A DNA stretch of 64,000 nucleotides from Pseudomonas massiliensis (GCF_000826105.1 NZ_CCYK01000004.1:1-64000); one strand, 5' to 3'; counted from the first letter of the stretch, positions 1 to 12,319 are shown. A program made the numbers and translations. The notes: a model not told the origin generated them from the letters alone.

Positions 1-27
1 GCAGTTCGAATCTGCCCAGACCCACCA
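1..27 (+). tRNA. tRNA-Ile, 3' end only
   Basis: Only the T-arm, the acceptor 3' strand and CCA are present, cut by the window edge. The sequence and its place just before tRNA-Ala in an rrn spacer fit tRNA-Ile(GAT). The anticodon itself is outside the window, so the isotype rests on the usual Ile-Ala order. Confidence 0.85.
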
Positions 28-59
28 ATTTCCAGTGGTAACGGCCGGTAGTAGAATAC

Positions 60-135
60 GGGGCCATAGCTCAGCTGGGAGAGCGCCTGCCTTGCACGCA
101 GGAGGTCAGCGGTTCGATCCCGCTTGGCTCCACCA
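60..135 (+). tRNA. tRNA-Ala(TGC)
   Basis: This is a 76-nt tRNA with encoded CCA. The acceptor starts GGGGC, and the anticodon stem CCTGC/GCAGG encloses a loop with anticodon TGC. It lies in the 16S-23S spacer of the rRNA operon, 32 nt after tRNA-Ile, and is processed from the rRNA precursor. Confidence 0.97.
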
Positions 136-215
136 CCATCCTCTGTTCGAAAGCTTAGAAATGAGCATTCCTTCACACTGAAGCGGAATGTTGATTTCTG
201 GTCTTTTCCAGAATC

Positions 216-228
216 GTTCTTTAAAAAT
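216..228 (+). promoter_or_regulatory. boxA-like antitermination element in rrn spacer
   Basis: The motif GTTCTTTAAAAAT between tRNA-Ala and 23S resembles the rrn boxA bound by NusB/S10 to prevent Rho termination. Position and sequence fit, but the match is by eye. Confidence 0.5.
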
Positions 229-363
229 TTGGGTATGTGATAGAAAGATAGACTGATCGACCAGTTTCACTGCTGGTAGGATCAGGCTAAGGTAAAATTT
301 GTGAGTTGCTCGAAAGAGCGAATGCGAATTTTCGGCGAATGTTGTCTTCACAACCGTAATCCC

Positions 364-383
364 AAGATTGCTTGGGGTTATAT

Positions 384-390
<7 letters not shown>
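364..390 (+). other. 5' arm of the 23S precursor processing stem
   Basis: This stretch is nearly complementary to 3263-3290 just at the 3' end of 23S. The two would form the long duplex bracketing pre-23S that RNase III cleaves. The complementarity is seen directly and the role follows from known rRNA processing. Confidence 0.7.
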
Positions 391-3274
<2,884 letters not shown>

Positions 3275-3388
3275 ACACCCAAGCAATCTGCCCAAGGGCA
3301 GAACGCGAAGGCAACACCGAAAGTTCGCCATCACAACTACACATACCCAGATTCGCTGCACCGTGCAAACGAGGCAGCTACCGAATTT

Positions 3389-3504
3389 CTTGACGACCAT
3401 AGAGCGTTGGAACCACCTGATCCCATCCCGAACTCAGCAGTGAAACGACGCATCGCCGATGGTAGTGTGGGGCTTCCCCATGTGAGAGTAGGTCATCGTC
3501 AAGA
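3389..3504 (+). rRNA. 5S ribosomal RNA, copy 1
   Basis: The sequence has the Pseudomonas 5S core (GAACCACCTGATCCCATCCC, then GAACTCAGCAGTGAAACG). The ends CTTGACGA and TCGTCAAG pair as the terminal stem. It is the distal gene of this operon and is followed at once by a strong terminator. Confidence 0.95.
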
Positions 3505-3512
3505 TTCATTCC

Positions 3513-3552
3513 CAAAACCCCTGGTCGCACAGCGATCAGGGGTTTTGTCTTT
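3513..3552 (+). terminator. intrinsic terminator after 5S copy 1
   Basis: An 11-bp stem (CAAAACCCCTG / CAGGGGTTTTG, 3513-3523 with 3537-3547) is followed by TCTTT. A terminator here, ahead of a second 5S gene, implies that copy 2 depends on read-through. Confidence 0.85.
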
Positions 3553-3607
3553 AGTAGAAGTATCAAGATTCCGCCGGGGCGCCATAGGCGAAACGGCCAC
3601 CGAATTT

Positions 3608-3723
3608 CTTGACGACCATAGAGCATTGGAACCACCTGATCCCATCCCGAACTCAGCAGTGAAACGATGCATCGCCGATGGTAGTGTGGGGCTTCCCCAT
3701 GTGAGAGTAGGTCATCGTCAAGA
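3608..3723 (+). rRNA. 5S ribosomal RNA, copy 2
   Basis: This is a second near-identical 5S gene, 219 bp after the first. It differs visibly at two places (AGCATTGG for AGCGTTGG, and GATGC for GACGC). The short upstream flank and the downstream terminator are copied too, so the whole 5S-terminator unit has been duplicated in tandem. Confidence 0.95.
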
Positions 3724-3731
3724 TTCATTCC

Positions 3732-3771
3732 CAAAACCCCTGGTCGCATCGCGATCAGGGGTTTTGTCTTT
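3732..3771 (+). terminator. intrinsic terminator after 5S copy 2
   Basis: The same stem as after copy 1 (3732-3742 with 3756-3766) is followed by TCTTT and ends the rrn operon. The following stretch up to 4054 has no gene that I can support. Confidence 0.85.
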
Positions 3772-4054
3772 CAAGGGCTTGGTTATTCAGGTTGATTCAT
3801 GCTTGAAGAACAAGCATAAAACTCTCTAACCCCCTCAAGGCTAGGGTCTTGGCTAGCAATTCCAGATGTTCTGCCTGAGCGCTACCTTTTCATGGCAGTA
3901 TCTGCGAAACCTTGAGGAACCTTGGCGACTGGCCTCGCGCCGTCAAACGGAACCGCGAGCGCGCGAGGAGAGGAGATGTCGGCCCTGGGCGGGCCGAAAC
4001 GGGGCGGGAAGACGAAGCAATTGCCTGAAGGGCACCAAGGGCGTAGGTGCCCGA

Positions 4055-4747
4055 TTACGTAGCCTGGCCTTGCGCCAGGAAGCGAGTGATGGCTTCGATA
4101 CCGCGTTGCAGGTGCTCGGTCAGCGCGCCGACACAGCGCTCGGTATCCCCGGCCCGCGCTGCGGCGGCCAGGGCTCGGTGATCGTCCTGCGACACTTTAC
4201 CCAACCCCATGGCCTTGAGATTGAAGCGCAGGAAACGCTCTTCTTCGTCCAGCCCGGTTTCCACCAAGGTCATCAGGCGGCGGTTAGGGGCTCTACGATA
4301 GAGCACCAAGTGAAACTGTTTATTCAGCTCGCCCATCGCGGAGTAATCCGCTTCAGCTTCCATGCGTTCGATCAAGGCATCGGCTTCGTCAAGGTCACTT
4401 TCAGTGAGCCTCGGTACAGACTGTCGTAGGGCTTCGGATTCAAGAAGTATCCGCAGCTCGTAGGTTTCGGTGGCGTCCCAGGTAATCAATGGGGCAACGA
4501 CCGCGCCTTTGTGTTGTTCAACGGCCAAAAGGCCCTGGGCTTCAAGTTGGCGTAGCGCTTCGCGCACCGGCATGCGGCTGACGCCGAACATGGTGGCCAG
4601 CTCCTGTTGCCGCACTGCCGTGCCGGTTGGCAGGCGACCTTCGAGAATAGCGATGCGCAGGCGTTCCTGGATGATGGAGCGAGCAAGGTGGGCAGGCAAC
4701 TGTTCGGCCGCCAGCACAACGCTCAAGGCGCTGGGTTTTCTAGGCAC
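4055..4747 (-). CDS. GntR/FadR-family transcriptional regulator
   Basis: This 230-residue protein has an N-terminal winged helix of GntR type (motif FGVSRMPVREALRQLEAQG) followed by an all-helical FCD ligand-binding domain with metal-binding-type His residues (FHLVLYR, HRALAAA). FadR-type regulators of this size respond to small carboxylic acids or related metabolites. I start at the GTG at 4747, which has AAGG 8 bases upstream. A longer reading to 4906 has no good ribosome-binding site and lacks family-like sequence. It is divergent from lapG, and a role in lap control would be inference from position only. Confidence 0.88.
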   Translation of the reverse strand: MPRKPSALSVVLAAEQLPAHLARSIIQERLRIAILEGRLPTGTAVRQQELATMFGVSRMPVREALRQLEAQGLLAVEQHKGAVVAPLITWDATETYELRILLESEALRQSVPRLTESDLDEADALIERMEAEADYSAMGELNKQFHLVLYRRAPNRRLMTLVETGLDEEERFLRFNLKAMGLGKVSQDDHRALAAAARAGDTERCVGALTEHLQRGIEAITRFLAQGQAT

Positions 4748-5014
4748 TTTGACTACCTTGATAGATGTGAAACCGCATATTGTTGTCACCCAAATCTCGG
4801 TGCGAGGCGTGTCCTGCCACCTGAACGCCGGAATTCCTTTCGGTGGGCTGGGCCACACCGGCGTATCGGCATGGAGCTTACGTCCTTTGATCGTCGTTTT
4901 CAGCACTTATCCGTTGTGGGGCGGTACCTTCCTCGATCTTGTGCTGAGTTGTTTCGTGAGAGTCGACGCACTGATTGCAGGTTGCGATTGTTTTTTACCG
5001 GCGCTACCCGCACC

Positions 5015-5743
5015 ATGCTGCGCCTCACACCGCGCCTCGAGCTTGCCAACGTGCTGAAGGTGACCTTAGCGAAGACCAGGCTGCGCCGCTTCCTGTTTGC
5101 GCTGACGCTGAGCCTTGGCTTAATCGGCGTGTTGCAGGCGGACTGGGATTTTACTCTTATCGGTCGACGGGCCCAGGCCTTGTACGGCCCGCTGGGTGCC
5201 GGCCAGCAACGGATCGATGCTTGGCAAAAGCTGTTGGCGACCCAACAGCAGGTCCCTGAAGCGCAGCGGTTGAAGGTGGTCAACCTGTTCTTCAACCACC
5301 AGATGCAGTACCGCGAAGATATCGACCTCTGGAGAGAAGTGGATTACTGGGCCACGCCTGTGCAGTCGCTCTGGAAAGGCGCCGGCGATTGCGAAGACTA
5401 TGCCATCGCCAAGTACTTCAGCCTGCGCCATCTGGGCGTATCCGGCGATAAATTACGCATCACTTACGTCAAGGCCTTGCGACAGAATCGCGCCCACATG
5501 GTGTTGACCTACTACGCCAGCCCGAACGCCATGCCGCTGGTTCTGGACAGCCTGATGGATGACATCCTGCCAGCCAGCCAGCGCAGCGACTTGCTTCCTG
5601 TCTATGCCTTCAATGCCGAAGGGCTTTGGCTGACCGGCCAGGCAGGCAACAAGCGGGTAGGTGACACCAAACGCCTGTCGCGCTGGCAGGACGTGCTCAA
5701 GAAAATGACCGCCGAAGGCTTTCCGGCTGACCCTACTGACTAA
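5015..5743 (+). CDS. lapG: LapG, periplasmic cysteine protease that releases LapA
   Basis: LapG is a bacterial transglutaminase-like cysteine protease that cuts the N-terminal retention module of LapA in the periplasm, freeing the adhesin and dispersing the biofilm. The catalytic triad is visible as C126 (GAGDCEDYA), H161 (NRAHMVL) and D178 (LVLDSL). The Asp and Glu flanking the Cys fit the known calcium site. A hydrophobic export segment lies at residues 25-40. The start is uncertain: ATG 5015 has no clear Shine-Dalgarno, and GTG 5051 would also leave the signal intact. lapD follows 12 nt after the stop, and LapD sequesters LapG when c-di-GMP is high. Confidence 0.95.
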   Translation: MLRLTPRLELANVLKVTLAKTRLRRFLFALTLSLGLIGVLQADWDFTLIGRRAQALYGPLGAGQQRIDAWQKLLATQQQVPEAQRLKVVNLFFNHQMQYREDIDLWREVDYWATPVQSLWKGAGDCEDYAIAKYFSLRHLGVSGDKLRITYVKALRQNRAHMVLTYYASPNAMPLVLDSLMDDILPASQRSDLLPVYAFNAEGLWLTGQAGNKRVGDTKRLSRWQDVLKKMTAEGFPADPTD

Positions 5744-5755
5744 TCAGGAGCCCTG

Positions 5756-7705
5756 ATGTCTCTGTTCAAGCAATTACTGTTGGCCATCTGCCTATTCCTG
5801 GTGGTGGCATTCGGCGGGAGCTTCATGGTCAGCCTGGAGAGCTCCCGAGCTCAGTACGTCAATCAACTGCGTTCCCACGCACAGGATGCCGCCACGGCCC
5901 TGGCGTTGTCCCTGACGCCCAATATCGATGACCCGGCGATGGTCGAGCTGATGGTGACGTCCATCTTCGATAGCGGCTACTACGCCAGCATCCGCGTGAT
6001 CGACCTGGCGGACAACAAGGTGATGGTCGAGCGCAGCGCGGAGCCCGACAGCAGTGGCGTTCCGCATTGGTTCATTCGCTTGATCGGGCTGGAAGCCGCG
6101 GGTGGGGACGCTATCGTCAGCCGGGGATGGCAGCAGGCGGCACGGGTCGAGGTGGTCAGCCATCCCATGTTCGCCCTGGCCAAGCTATGGGAAAGCGCCC
6201 TAGGCAGTTTGGGATGGCTGCTGCTGTGTGGCGCTATCAGTGCCTTGCTGGGGGCTTTGCTGCTCAAGCGCCAGTTGCGCCCGCTGGACTATATGGTCGA
6301 GCAATCCCATGCCATTGCCCGGCGTGAATTCCTCAGCCTGCCGGAGCTGCCGCGCACGCCTGAGTTGCGGCGTGTGGTACAGGCCATGAATCAGATGGTG
6401 GAAAAGCTCAAGGCATTGTTCATGGAACAGGCTGAACGCAGTGAGCGGTTGAGGGAAGAATCCTATCAAGACAGCCTTACCGGGCTGGCAAACCGGCGTT
6501 ATTTCGACATGCAGCTCCAGGCGCGCGTCAGTCATGCTGAAGAAAACAGGCCTGGTTACCTATTGCTGCTGCGGGTCAATGACCTGGCCGGCTTGAACCT
6601 GCGCTTGGGCGCCGCCGCCGCCGATACGCTGCTCAAGGAAGTCGCAGCGATGCTCGCGCGCCTGTGCGCCCGTCATCCAGAAACCGCCAACCTGATTTGC
6701 CGCAGCCGAGGGGGCGAGTTTTCGGTACTGGCGCCTGGGCTAACGCTCGATGAGGCTCACCAGTTGGCGCAAGCATTGGATACCGCCTTGCACAGCCTCT
6801 ATGAAACAGGCGCTTCGGACATGTATCCGGTGGCCTGGATGGGGCTGGCACCCTATACAGCGGGCGAAGCGCCTCAGGACCTGCTCAAGCTCGCCGACCA
6901 GGCCCTGGCCCAGGCTGAAGGCTCGGGAGATGGGCACTGGGTGTGCCTTGACCAGCCCAGCGTTCGGCAGGTCGGCGATGATCACCATGCCTGGCATCAA
7001 TTGCTGGACCAGGCGCTGGAGGGGCATGGCCTACAGCTGTTCTTCCAGCCCGTTATCCATGCCCAGACAGGCAATACTTTGCACCACAAGGTGCTTTCCA
7101 GGGTATTGGACGCCCATGGCGCGGCGATTCCGGCGGGGCGCTTCCTGCCCTGGATCGAGCGCTTCGGCTGGTCCGCTCGCCTGGATATCACGGTGCTCCG
7201 GTTAGTACTGACGCATTTGCAAGCCCGCCCGGGCGTGCTGGCGCTCAACCTTTCGGCGGCTACCCTGGATGACACCCAGGCGCTGAATCGCATTTTCGAT
7301 CTATTGACCGCCCACTCAGCGCTTGGGCCGCGGTTGATCTTCGAAATCGGCGAAGAGCAATTACCTCAGCAACAAGTGCTGGAGCAGGTCACCCGCCGCT
7401 TGCATGCGCTGGGCTTTGGCCTGGCACTGCAGCATTTCGGCGGGCGCTTCAGCATGATCGGCAACCTGTCCCGGTTGGGCCTGGCGTACCTGAAGGTCGA
7501 TGGCAGCTATATCAGGGCCATCGATCAGGAAAACCACAAGCGGCTGTTCATCGAGGCGATTCAACGGGCGGCCCATAGTATCGACCTGCCGTTGATTGCC
7601 GAACGTGTAGAAACCGAGGGCGAGCTGGCGGTCATCCGGCATATGGGCCTGGAAGGCGTCCAGGGGCGGCTGGTGGGCGAGCCAGGCCCATGGCAAGAGG
7701 CTTGA
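5756..7705 (+). CDS. lapD: LapD, inner-membrane c-di-GMP receptor
   Basis: The 649-residue protein has a TM helix near 5-25, a periplasmic domain, a second TM near 150-175, a HAMP-like linker, a degenerate GGDEF domain (RGGEF at 318-322) and a degenerate EAL domain (KVLSR at 445-449 in place of EALLR). These are the substitutions known in LapD, which binds c-di-GMP at the EAL domain without making or degrading it. It passes the signal through the HAMP to the periplasm, where it holds LapG. AGGAG lies just before the ATG, and the gene is cotranscribed with lapG. Confidence 0.97.
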   Translation: MSLFKQLLLAICLFLVVAFGGSFMVSLESSRAQYVNQLRSHAQDAATALALSLTPNIDDPAMVELMVTSIFDSGYYASIRVIDLADNKVMVERSAEPDSSGVPHWFIRLIGLEAAGGDAIVSRGWQQAARVEVVSHPMFALAKLWESALGSLGWLLLCGAISALLGALLLKRQLRPLDYMVEQSHAIARREFLSLPELPRTPELRRVVQAMNQMVEKLKALFMEQAERSERLREESYQDSLTGLANRRYFDMQLQARVSHAEENRPGYLLLLRVNDLAGLNLRLGAAAADTLLKEVAAMLARLCARHPETANLICRSRGGEFSVLAPGLTLDEAHQLAQALDTALHSLYETGASDMYPVAWMGLAPYTAGEAPQDLLKLADQALAQAEGSGDGHWVCLDQPSVRQVGDDHHAWHQLLDQALEGHGLQLFFQPVIHAQTGNTLHHKVLSRVLDAHGAAIPAGRFLPWIERFGWSARLDITVLRLVLTHLQARPGVLALNLSAATLDDTQALNRIFDLLTAHSALGPRLIFEIGEEQLPQQQVLEQVTRRLHALGFGLALQHFGGRFSMIGNLSRLGLAYLKVDGSYIRAIDQENHKRLFIEAIQRAAHSIDLPLIAERVETEGELAVIRHMGLEGVQGRLVGEPGPWQEA

Positions 7706-7743
7706 GTTCAGGGCCCAAGCATCGAAGGCCCTGCTGTGAGGTG

Positions 7744-7767
7744 AGCTGGCGCCCGAGGGAGCCAGCT
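7744..7767. terminator. hairpin between convergent lapD and lapC
   Basis: A 7-bp stem (AGCTGGC / GCCAGCT) with a 10-nt loop lies in the 99-bp convergent gap. There is no T-run, so it may be a REP-like element or a weak bidirectional terminator. It resembles the GGGAGCCAGC repeats at 29.7, 56.2 and 60.7 kb. Confidence 0.35.
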
Positions 7768-7804
7768 TCGCTAGTCAACGCTTCCATAGCCGGGTGCGCT
7801 GGCT

Positions 7805-9169
7805 TTACCGCTCTTGCAGCGCCTCGGCCTTGGCCCGCAGGATAGGCTTGAGCAAGTAACTGAGGATGCTCTTGTGGCCGGTGATGATATCCACCGAGGC
7901 CACCATGCCTGGAATGATCAGCAGGGGCTTGTCGTCCGTGCCCAGATGGTTGCGATCAGTACGCAGGCGGATCAGGTAGTAGGTCTGTTTCTTGTCTTCA
8001 TCGGTGATGGTGTCGGCGCCAATCTGAACCAGTTCGCCCTTGAGCCCGCCATAGATGGTGTAGTCATAAGCGGTGAACTTGATCATGGCCTCCTGGCCGG
8101 GATGCAGGAAAGCGATGTCCTGCGGACGTATCTTCGCTTCCACCACCAAGGTATCGTCCAGAGGCACGATCTCCACAATATCGCTACCGGGCTGGATCAC
8201 GCCGCCGACAGTATTGACCAGCACCTGCTTGATCACCCCGCGCACTGGCGAAGACACCATGGTCCGGCTGACACGGTCTTCCAACCCTTTGGCCGTGGCG
8301 GTGTACTTGTTGAGATCTGTGCGCGCTTCGTTGAGCTGGGTAAGAGCGTCGCTGCGGAATTTGCCCCGGGTTTCATCGATCTTTCGCTGTACTTCCGAGA
8401 TAGCCGCCTGGGCGCGGGGGATGGCCAGGGAAGTGGCATCCAATTGCCCGCGGGTTTCGACCTCGGAACGCTTCAGGCGCAGCACCTCCACAGGCGAAAC
8501 CGCGCCTTGCTTGACCAGGGGTTCAGACATGCCGATCTCCTGACGCAGCAATGCGAGGCTGTTACGGTATTGTTCCTGCTTGGAGGCGAACTCGCGCAAT
8601 TCCTGTTGCTTCTGGGTCAGTTGGGCCTGCAGCCCACCGATTTCATCGGCCAGTTGCTGTCGTCGGCTGCGATACAGCTGTTCTTCATCCGCCGCCTGGC
8701 GGGGGGCCGACTTGCGCAACGTGTCGGAGATATTGAGCGGCCGATCTTCCACTTCGGCGCTCAGGCGCTCTACCCGCAGGGCCATGCCGATGCGGTCGGC
8801 CTCGGTTTCCCCCACATTGGAGGCGAAGCGGGTATCGTCCAGGCGGATAAGCGGCGTGCCGGCTTCCACGATCTGCCCTTCCTTGACGTAGATTTCAGCA
8901 ACGATGCCCCCTTCCAGGTTCTGCACCTTCTGGATCTTCGAGGAAGGAATCGCCTTGCCCTCGCCTTTGGTCACTTCGTCGACGATCGCGAAATGAGCCC
9001 AGCCTAATAGAAACGCGAAGAACAGGATCACGCCCCAGATGGTCAGGCGCACAATTCGAGGCGCATCGTCGATCAGTGCCTTGTTCACTTCTGGAAGCGG
9101 CTGGCCGGAAAGGTTGTCCCGGCCTTTGAAGTAGGCGCCGATACCGCCCTTGTCTATCTTAAGCGACAT
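7805..9169 (-). CDS. lapC: LapC, type I secretion membrane-fusion protein
   Basis: This 454-residue HlyD-family adaptor links the LapB ATPase to the outer-membrane channel. There is one TM helix near residues 40-62 (LTIWGVILFFAFLLGWAHF), then a biotinyl-lipoyl-like half (KVQNLEGGIVAEIYVKEGQ). A long coiled coil (about 130-290) and a C-terminal beta-barrel (GMVASVDIITG) follow. The start overlaps the end of lapB by 11 nt, consistent with translational coupling. Confidence 0.96.
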   Translation of the reverse strand: MSLKIDKGGIGAYFKGRDNLSGQPLPEVNKALIDDAPRIVRLTIWGVILFFAFLLGWAHFAIVDEVTKGEGKAIPSSKIQKVQNLEGGIVAEIYVKEGQIVEAGTPLIRLDDTRFASNVGETEADRIGMALRVERLSAEVEDRPLNISDTLRKSAPRQAADEEQLYRSRRQQLADEIGGLQAQLTQKQQELREFASKQEQYRNSLALLRQEIGMSEPLVKQGAVSPVEVLRLKRSEVETRGQLDATSLAIPRAQAAISEVQRKIDETRGKFRSDALTQLNEARTDLNKYTATAKGLEDRVSRTMVSSPVRGVIKQVLVNTVGGVIQPGSDIVEIVPLDDTLVVEAKIRPQDIAFLHPGQEAMIKFTAYDYTIYGGLKGELVQIGADTITDEDKKQTYYLIRLRTDRNHLGTDDKPLLIIPGMVASVDIITGHKSILSYLLKPILRAKAEALQER

Positions 9170-11312
9170 TGACTTGCCCCTTTTTCAACGCTTCGAGCAC
9201 CGCGGCTTTCGGGCCGTCGGCGACAATCTGGCCCCGGTCGATGACGATCAGGCGGTCTACCAGGGACAGCAGGGAGGCACGGTGGGTAACCAGGACCACG
9301 GTCTTGTCCCCTATCACCGGCTGCAGCCGTTGCTTGAGCCGTTCTTCGCCGCTGTTGTCCATGGCGCTGGTAGGTTCGTCGAGCAGGAGAATCTTTGGGT
9401 TGAGCAACAAAGCCCGGGCCAATGCCACGTTCTGGCGCTGTCCCCCGGAGAGGTTCTGCCCGCGTTCACCGACCTGCATCTCATAGCCTTGGGGGTGCAG
9501 CCTGGCGAATTCATGCACACCGCTGAGTTCGGCGGCCTGCAGCACCATTTCGTCCTCGACGTAGCGCGCGCCGGATACCAGGTTGTCCCGCAAGGTACCC
9601 GCCAGCAGCTGGATGTCCTGTGGCACGTAGCCAATGTTGTGGCGCAGTTCGCTCACGTCGATCTGGCGAATGTCCATGCCATCGATCAACAGCGCGCCTT
9701 CATCGGCCTCGTAGAGGCCTACGATCAGCTTGGCCAGGGAGCTCTTGCCCGAGCCGCTACGGCCAATGATGCCGATCTTCTCGCCTGGGCGAATGCTCAG
9801 GTTGATATTGCGCAAGGCCACGTTCTGCTGGTTGGGGTAGGTGAAGCCCAGGTTGCGAAACTCCACGGCCCCTTGCAGTACCGGACGGCTCAGGGGCCGT
9901 TCCTCGAAGTTGCGCTCCTGCGGCAGGTCCATCATCTGGTTGACCGACACCATGGTCACCTTGGTCTGCTGGTAGCGGGTCAGCAGGCCCGAGAGCTGGG
10001 CGAGGGGCCCCAGGGCGCGGGTATTGAGCATGTAGCAGGCAATCAGGCCGCCCATGCTCAGGTTGCCATCGATGATCTGATACACCCCGAAGATGATCAT
10101 GGCCACGCCGGCCAGTTGCTGGATCATCAAGGTCAGGTTCATCGCCAGGCTGGACAGCACCTTCACCCGCAGTTCCAGGCGGCTGAGGGTGCCGATGGTT
10201 TGTTCCCATTGGTACTGCCGCTCGCTCTCGGCGTTGTTCACCTTGATGCCGTCGAGGCCCGCGAGGGTTTCGATCAGCGCCGATTGCCGTTCCGACGCCA
10301 GCGCCATGGTGCGCTCCAGGGTAGCGGTCAGAGGCTTCTGCAGCACATGGCCCAGCCCTAGCGCCAATGGGAAGGCAACGATGGGAATCCACACCAGGTG
10401 CCCGCCGAGAATGGCGATTACGAGAAGAATGAGTACCGTAAAGGGCAAGTCGATCAGGCTGGTGAGGGTCAGCGAGGTCAGGAAGTCCCGCATACCCTGG
10501 AATTCATGGATGTTCTGGGCATAGCTACCCACCCGGGCGGGGCGCATCTTCATGGCCATGCCCACGACACGCTCGAACAGCGTGGCGGAAATGATCAGGT
10601 CAGTCTTTTTTCCCGCCAGGTCCAGGCACAGGCCACGCAGGCCCTTGAGCAGCAGGTCGAACAGGTAGGCGCCGGTAATACCCGCGGCCAGTACCCAAAG
10701 GGTCGCCGTGGCCTGGTTGGGAACTACACGGTCGTAGACGTTCATCACGAACAGGGGGGCGGCCATGGCGATCAGGTTGATCACCAGGCTGGCGGCGATG
10801 GCGTCCATGTACAGCCAGCGGGACCGCTTGAGCGTGTCCTTGAACCACGACTGGGCCCTGGGGATGAGCGAACCGTGGTTGACGTCGAACTTGTGTTGCG
10901 GCTGGGCGAAAAAGACCCGGCCGCTGTAGTCTTCCTCTAGCAGCTCGCGACTCACCCGGGTTTCGCCGCCATCGCTTTCGCTCAGCAGCACCCGTGCTTG
11001 CTCGCCTTCCCAGCCTAACAGCACGGCGCTACGGTTGTCTTTCAACAGCAGCAGCACGGGCATGGCGATGGCGGGAATCTGTTCCAGCTTCCGGGTCAGC
11101 AGGCGACCCTGGAGGCCAGCGCGGGCCGCTGCCCGGGCCAGCAAGGCCGGTGAAAGACGCTGATCCGGCAAAGGCAGGCCCGTGGTGAGCATGGCCCGGC
11201 TGGCCGGCTTCTGATGCAGATAACAAAGCGACAACAGCCCATCGAGCAGCGGGTCGTCATGCAGGCTGCGTGGATCATGAGTGGGTAGGTTTCGACCGGC
11301 TTCTGATTCCAC
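9159..11312 (-). CDS. lapB: LapB, type I secretion ABC transporter
   Basis: This 717-residue ATPase-permease exports LapA. The N-terminal region is a C39-peptidase-like domain without an obvious catalytic Cys. Next come the TM domain and a nucleotide-binding domain with Walker A GRSGSGKSS, signature LSGGQRQ and Walker B ILLLDEPTSAMD. I start at GTG 11312 (VESEAGR...HDPRSLHDDP), preceded by GAGAG at 6 nt. The longer TTG reading to 11351 adds residues not typical of the family. lapC overlaps downstream. Confidence 0.95.
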   Translation of the reverse strand: MESEAGRNLPTHDPRSLHDDPLLDGLLSLCYLHQKPASRAMLTTGLPLPDQRLSPALLARAAARAGLQGRLLTRKLEQIPAIAMPVLLLLKDNRSAVLLGWEGEQARVLLSESDGGETRVSRELLEEDYSGRVFFAQPQHKFDVNHGSLIPRAQSWFKDTLKRSRWLYMDAIAASLVINLIAMAAPLFVMNVYDRVVPNQATATLWVLAAGITGAYLFDLLLKGLRGLCLDLAGKKTDLIISATLFERVVGMAMKMRPARVGSYAQNIHEFQGMRDFLTSLTLTSLIDLPFTVLILLVIAILGGHLVWIPIVAFPLALGLGHVLQKPLTATLERTMALASERQSALIETLAGLDGIKVNNAESERQYQWEQTIGTLSRLELRVKVLSSLAMNLTLMIQQLAGVAMIIFGVYQIIDGNLSMGGLIACYMLNTRALGPLAQLSGLLTRYQQTKVTMVSVNQMMDLPQERNFEERPLSRPVLQGAVEFRNLGFTYPNQQNVALRNINLSIRPGEKIGIIGRSGSGKSSLAKLIVGLYEADEGALLIDGMDIRQIDVSELRHNIGYVPQDIQLLAGTLRDNLVSGARYVEDEMVLQAAELSGVHEFARLHPQGYEMQVGERGQNLSGGQRQNVALARALLLNPKILLLDEPTSAMDNSGEERLKQRLQPVIGDKTVVLVTHRASLLSLVDRLIVIDRGQIVADGPKAAVLEALKKGQVNVA

Positions 11313-11373
11313 GCTGCGCTCTCTGATTTTTAAATTACGGGGATTGGTCAAGAATCAATTCATGCCGGGCAGT

Positions 11374-11955
11374 TTAACCTCCGGCTTGAGGTCCTGTTGT
11401 ACAACCGATGCCAGCGGGGCGAGCACGGCCTGGCTGAACCGCGTCGGGTGCGCTATGCATACCCGACCGCTTCGCTTCGCATGCGGCTGGGCGATCGGCC
11501 TTTGGCTCTAGGCAGTGTGCAAATACCGGCGCCTGCTCCGCCAGGCAAGGCTCGGATTGCAGGTGCGCCTGGTTGGCCCCACCAGCGTACAGGTTGGAGG
11601 TCATGCGTGCCACGGCCGAGCAAGCGTTGTGATGGCCTTCTCCAGCGCTGATGTTGTTGTCGGCATTGCGTGACAGTTCTACATCGAATTTCGGATGGAG
11701 CGACGAACGGGTACCGAATACCGCTTCGCGGTCGGCTTGGTCCGAGCGCCGCGCCGGCCCGTCTGCCACCAGTCCTTCCCAGTCTTGAGCCAGACACGGT
11801 TGCGCTTGATCCAAATCCGCGTTGCGGCCTGGCTCGCGAGCCGTGCGCAGGTTGCTCTGAGCAGAATTTCGCTGGTGGTTCTTAAGATTCTCCTCCGGCG
11901 GCCGAACATATTCGCAACGGATCAGCCCATCTGGGTAAACCTGGACAACGGTCAC
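11374..11955 (-). pseudogene. possible decayed or orphan ORF
   Basis: An open frame of about 193 codons starts only at a GTG without a ribosome-binding site, and the frame stays open further upstream with no better start. Its N-terminal part (TVVQVYPDGLIRCEYVRPPE) looks protein-like, while the C-terminal part is Pro/Ala-rich and low in structure. A GGGAGGAG on the same strand lies just upstream near 11990 but leads into a different frame. I do not recognise a family. It could be a gene remnant or chance. Confidence 0.25.
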
Positions 11956-12305
11956 TGCAGTGCGCTCGAAGGCGCTGACAACAAATAGGCGCTCCTCCCT
12001 GCCTGAGGCTGAGCATGGGCCTCAGGCGCATGCTTAATGGCACCGGACAAAGTGCCTCTCTGAGCGAAGCTGATACCGAAGGCCATGGGAAGTGAGGCGG
12101 GGAAGTACGAACGCATCGCAAGAAATACCGAAAGTCCTTTGAAAACAATGACTCTGACAAGCGTATAAGGCTGTGGAAGTCGCAGCCGAAGCGCGCAAGC
12201 GTCTGCTGGTGCAAGAGGAAAAGGAAGTGCACACAGTGAAGGCGGTTTGCCATGAAATATCAATGTGACATTACTCAGCGGATTGTTTAGGATGCCACAC
12301 AATAG

Positions 12306-12319
12306 GTCAATAGTTTGTC
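12306..12319 (+). promoter_or_regulatory. candidate FleQ box upstream of lapA
   Basis: GTCAATAGTTTGTC matches the published FleQ consensus GTCaNTAAAtTGAC at 11 of 14 positions when N is counted as a match. FleQ is a known c-di-GMP-responsive regulator of lapA in P. putida. The site lies 147 bp before the ATG, next to a TATAAG (12335-12340) that could be a -10 element. The match is by eye. Confidence 0.4.

Noticed and set aside
9150..10361. 403-codon plus-strand frame opposite lapB
   Set aside because: Shadow of lapB; the minus strand has the full ABC transporter motifs.
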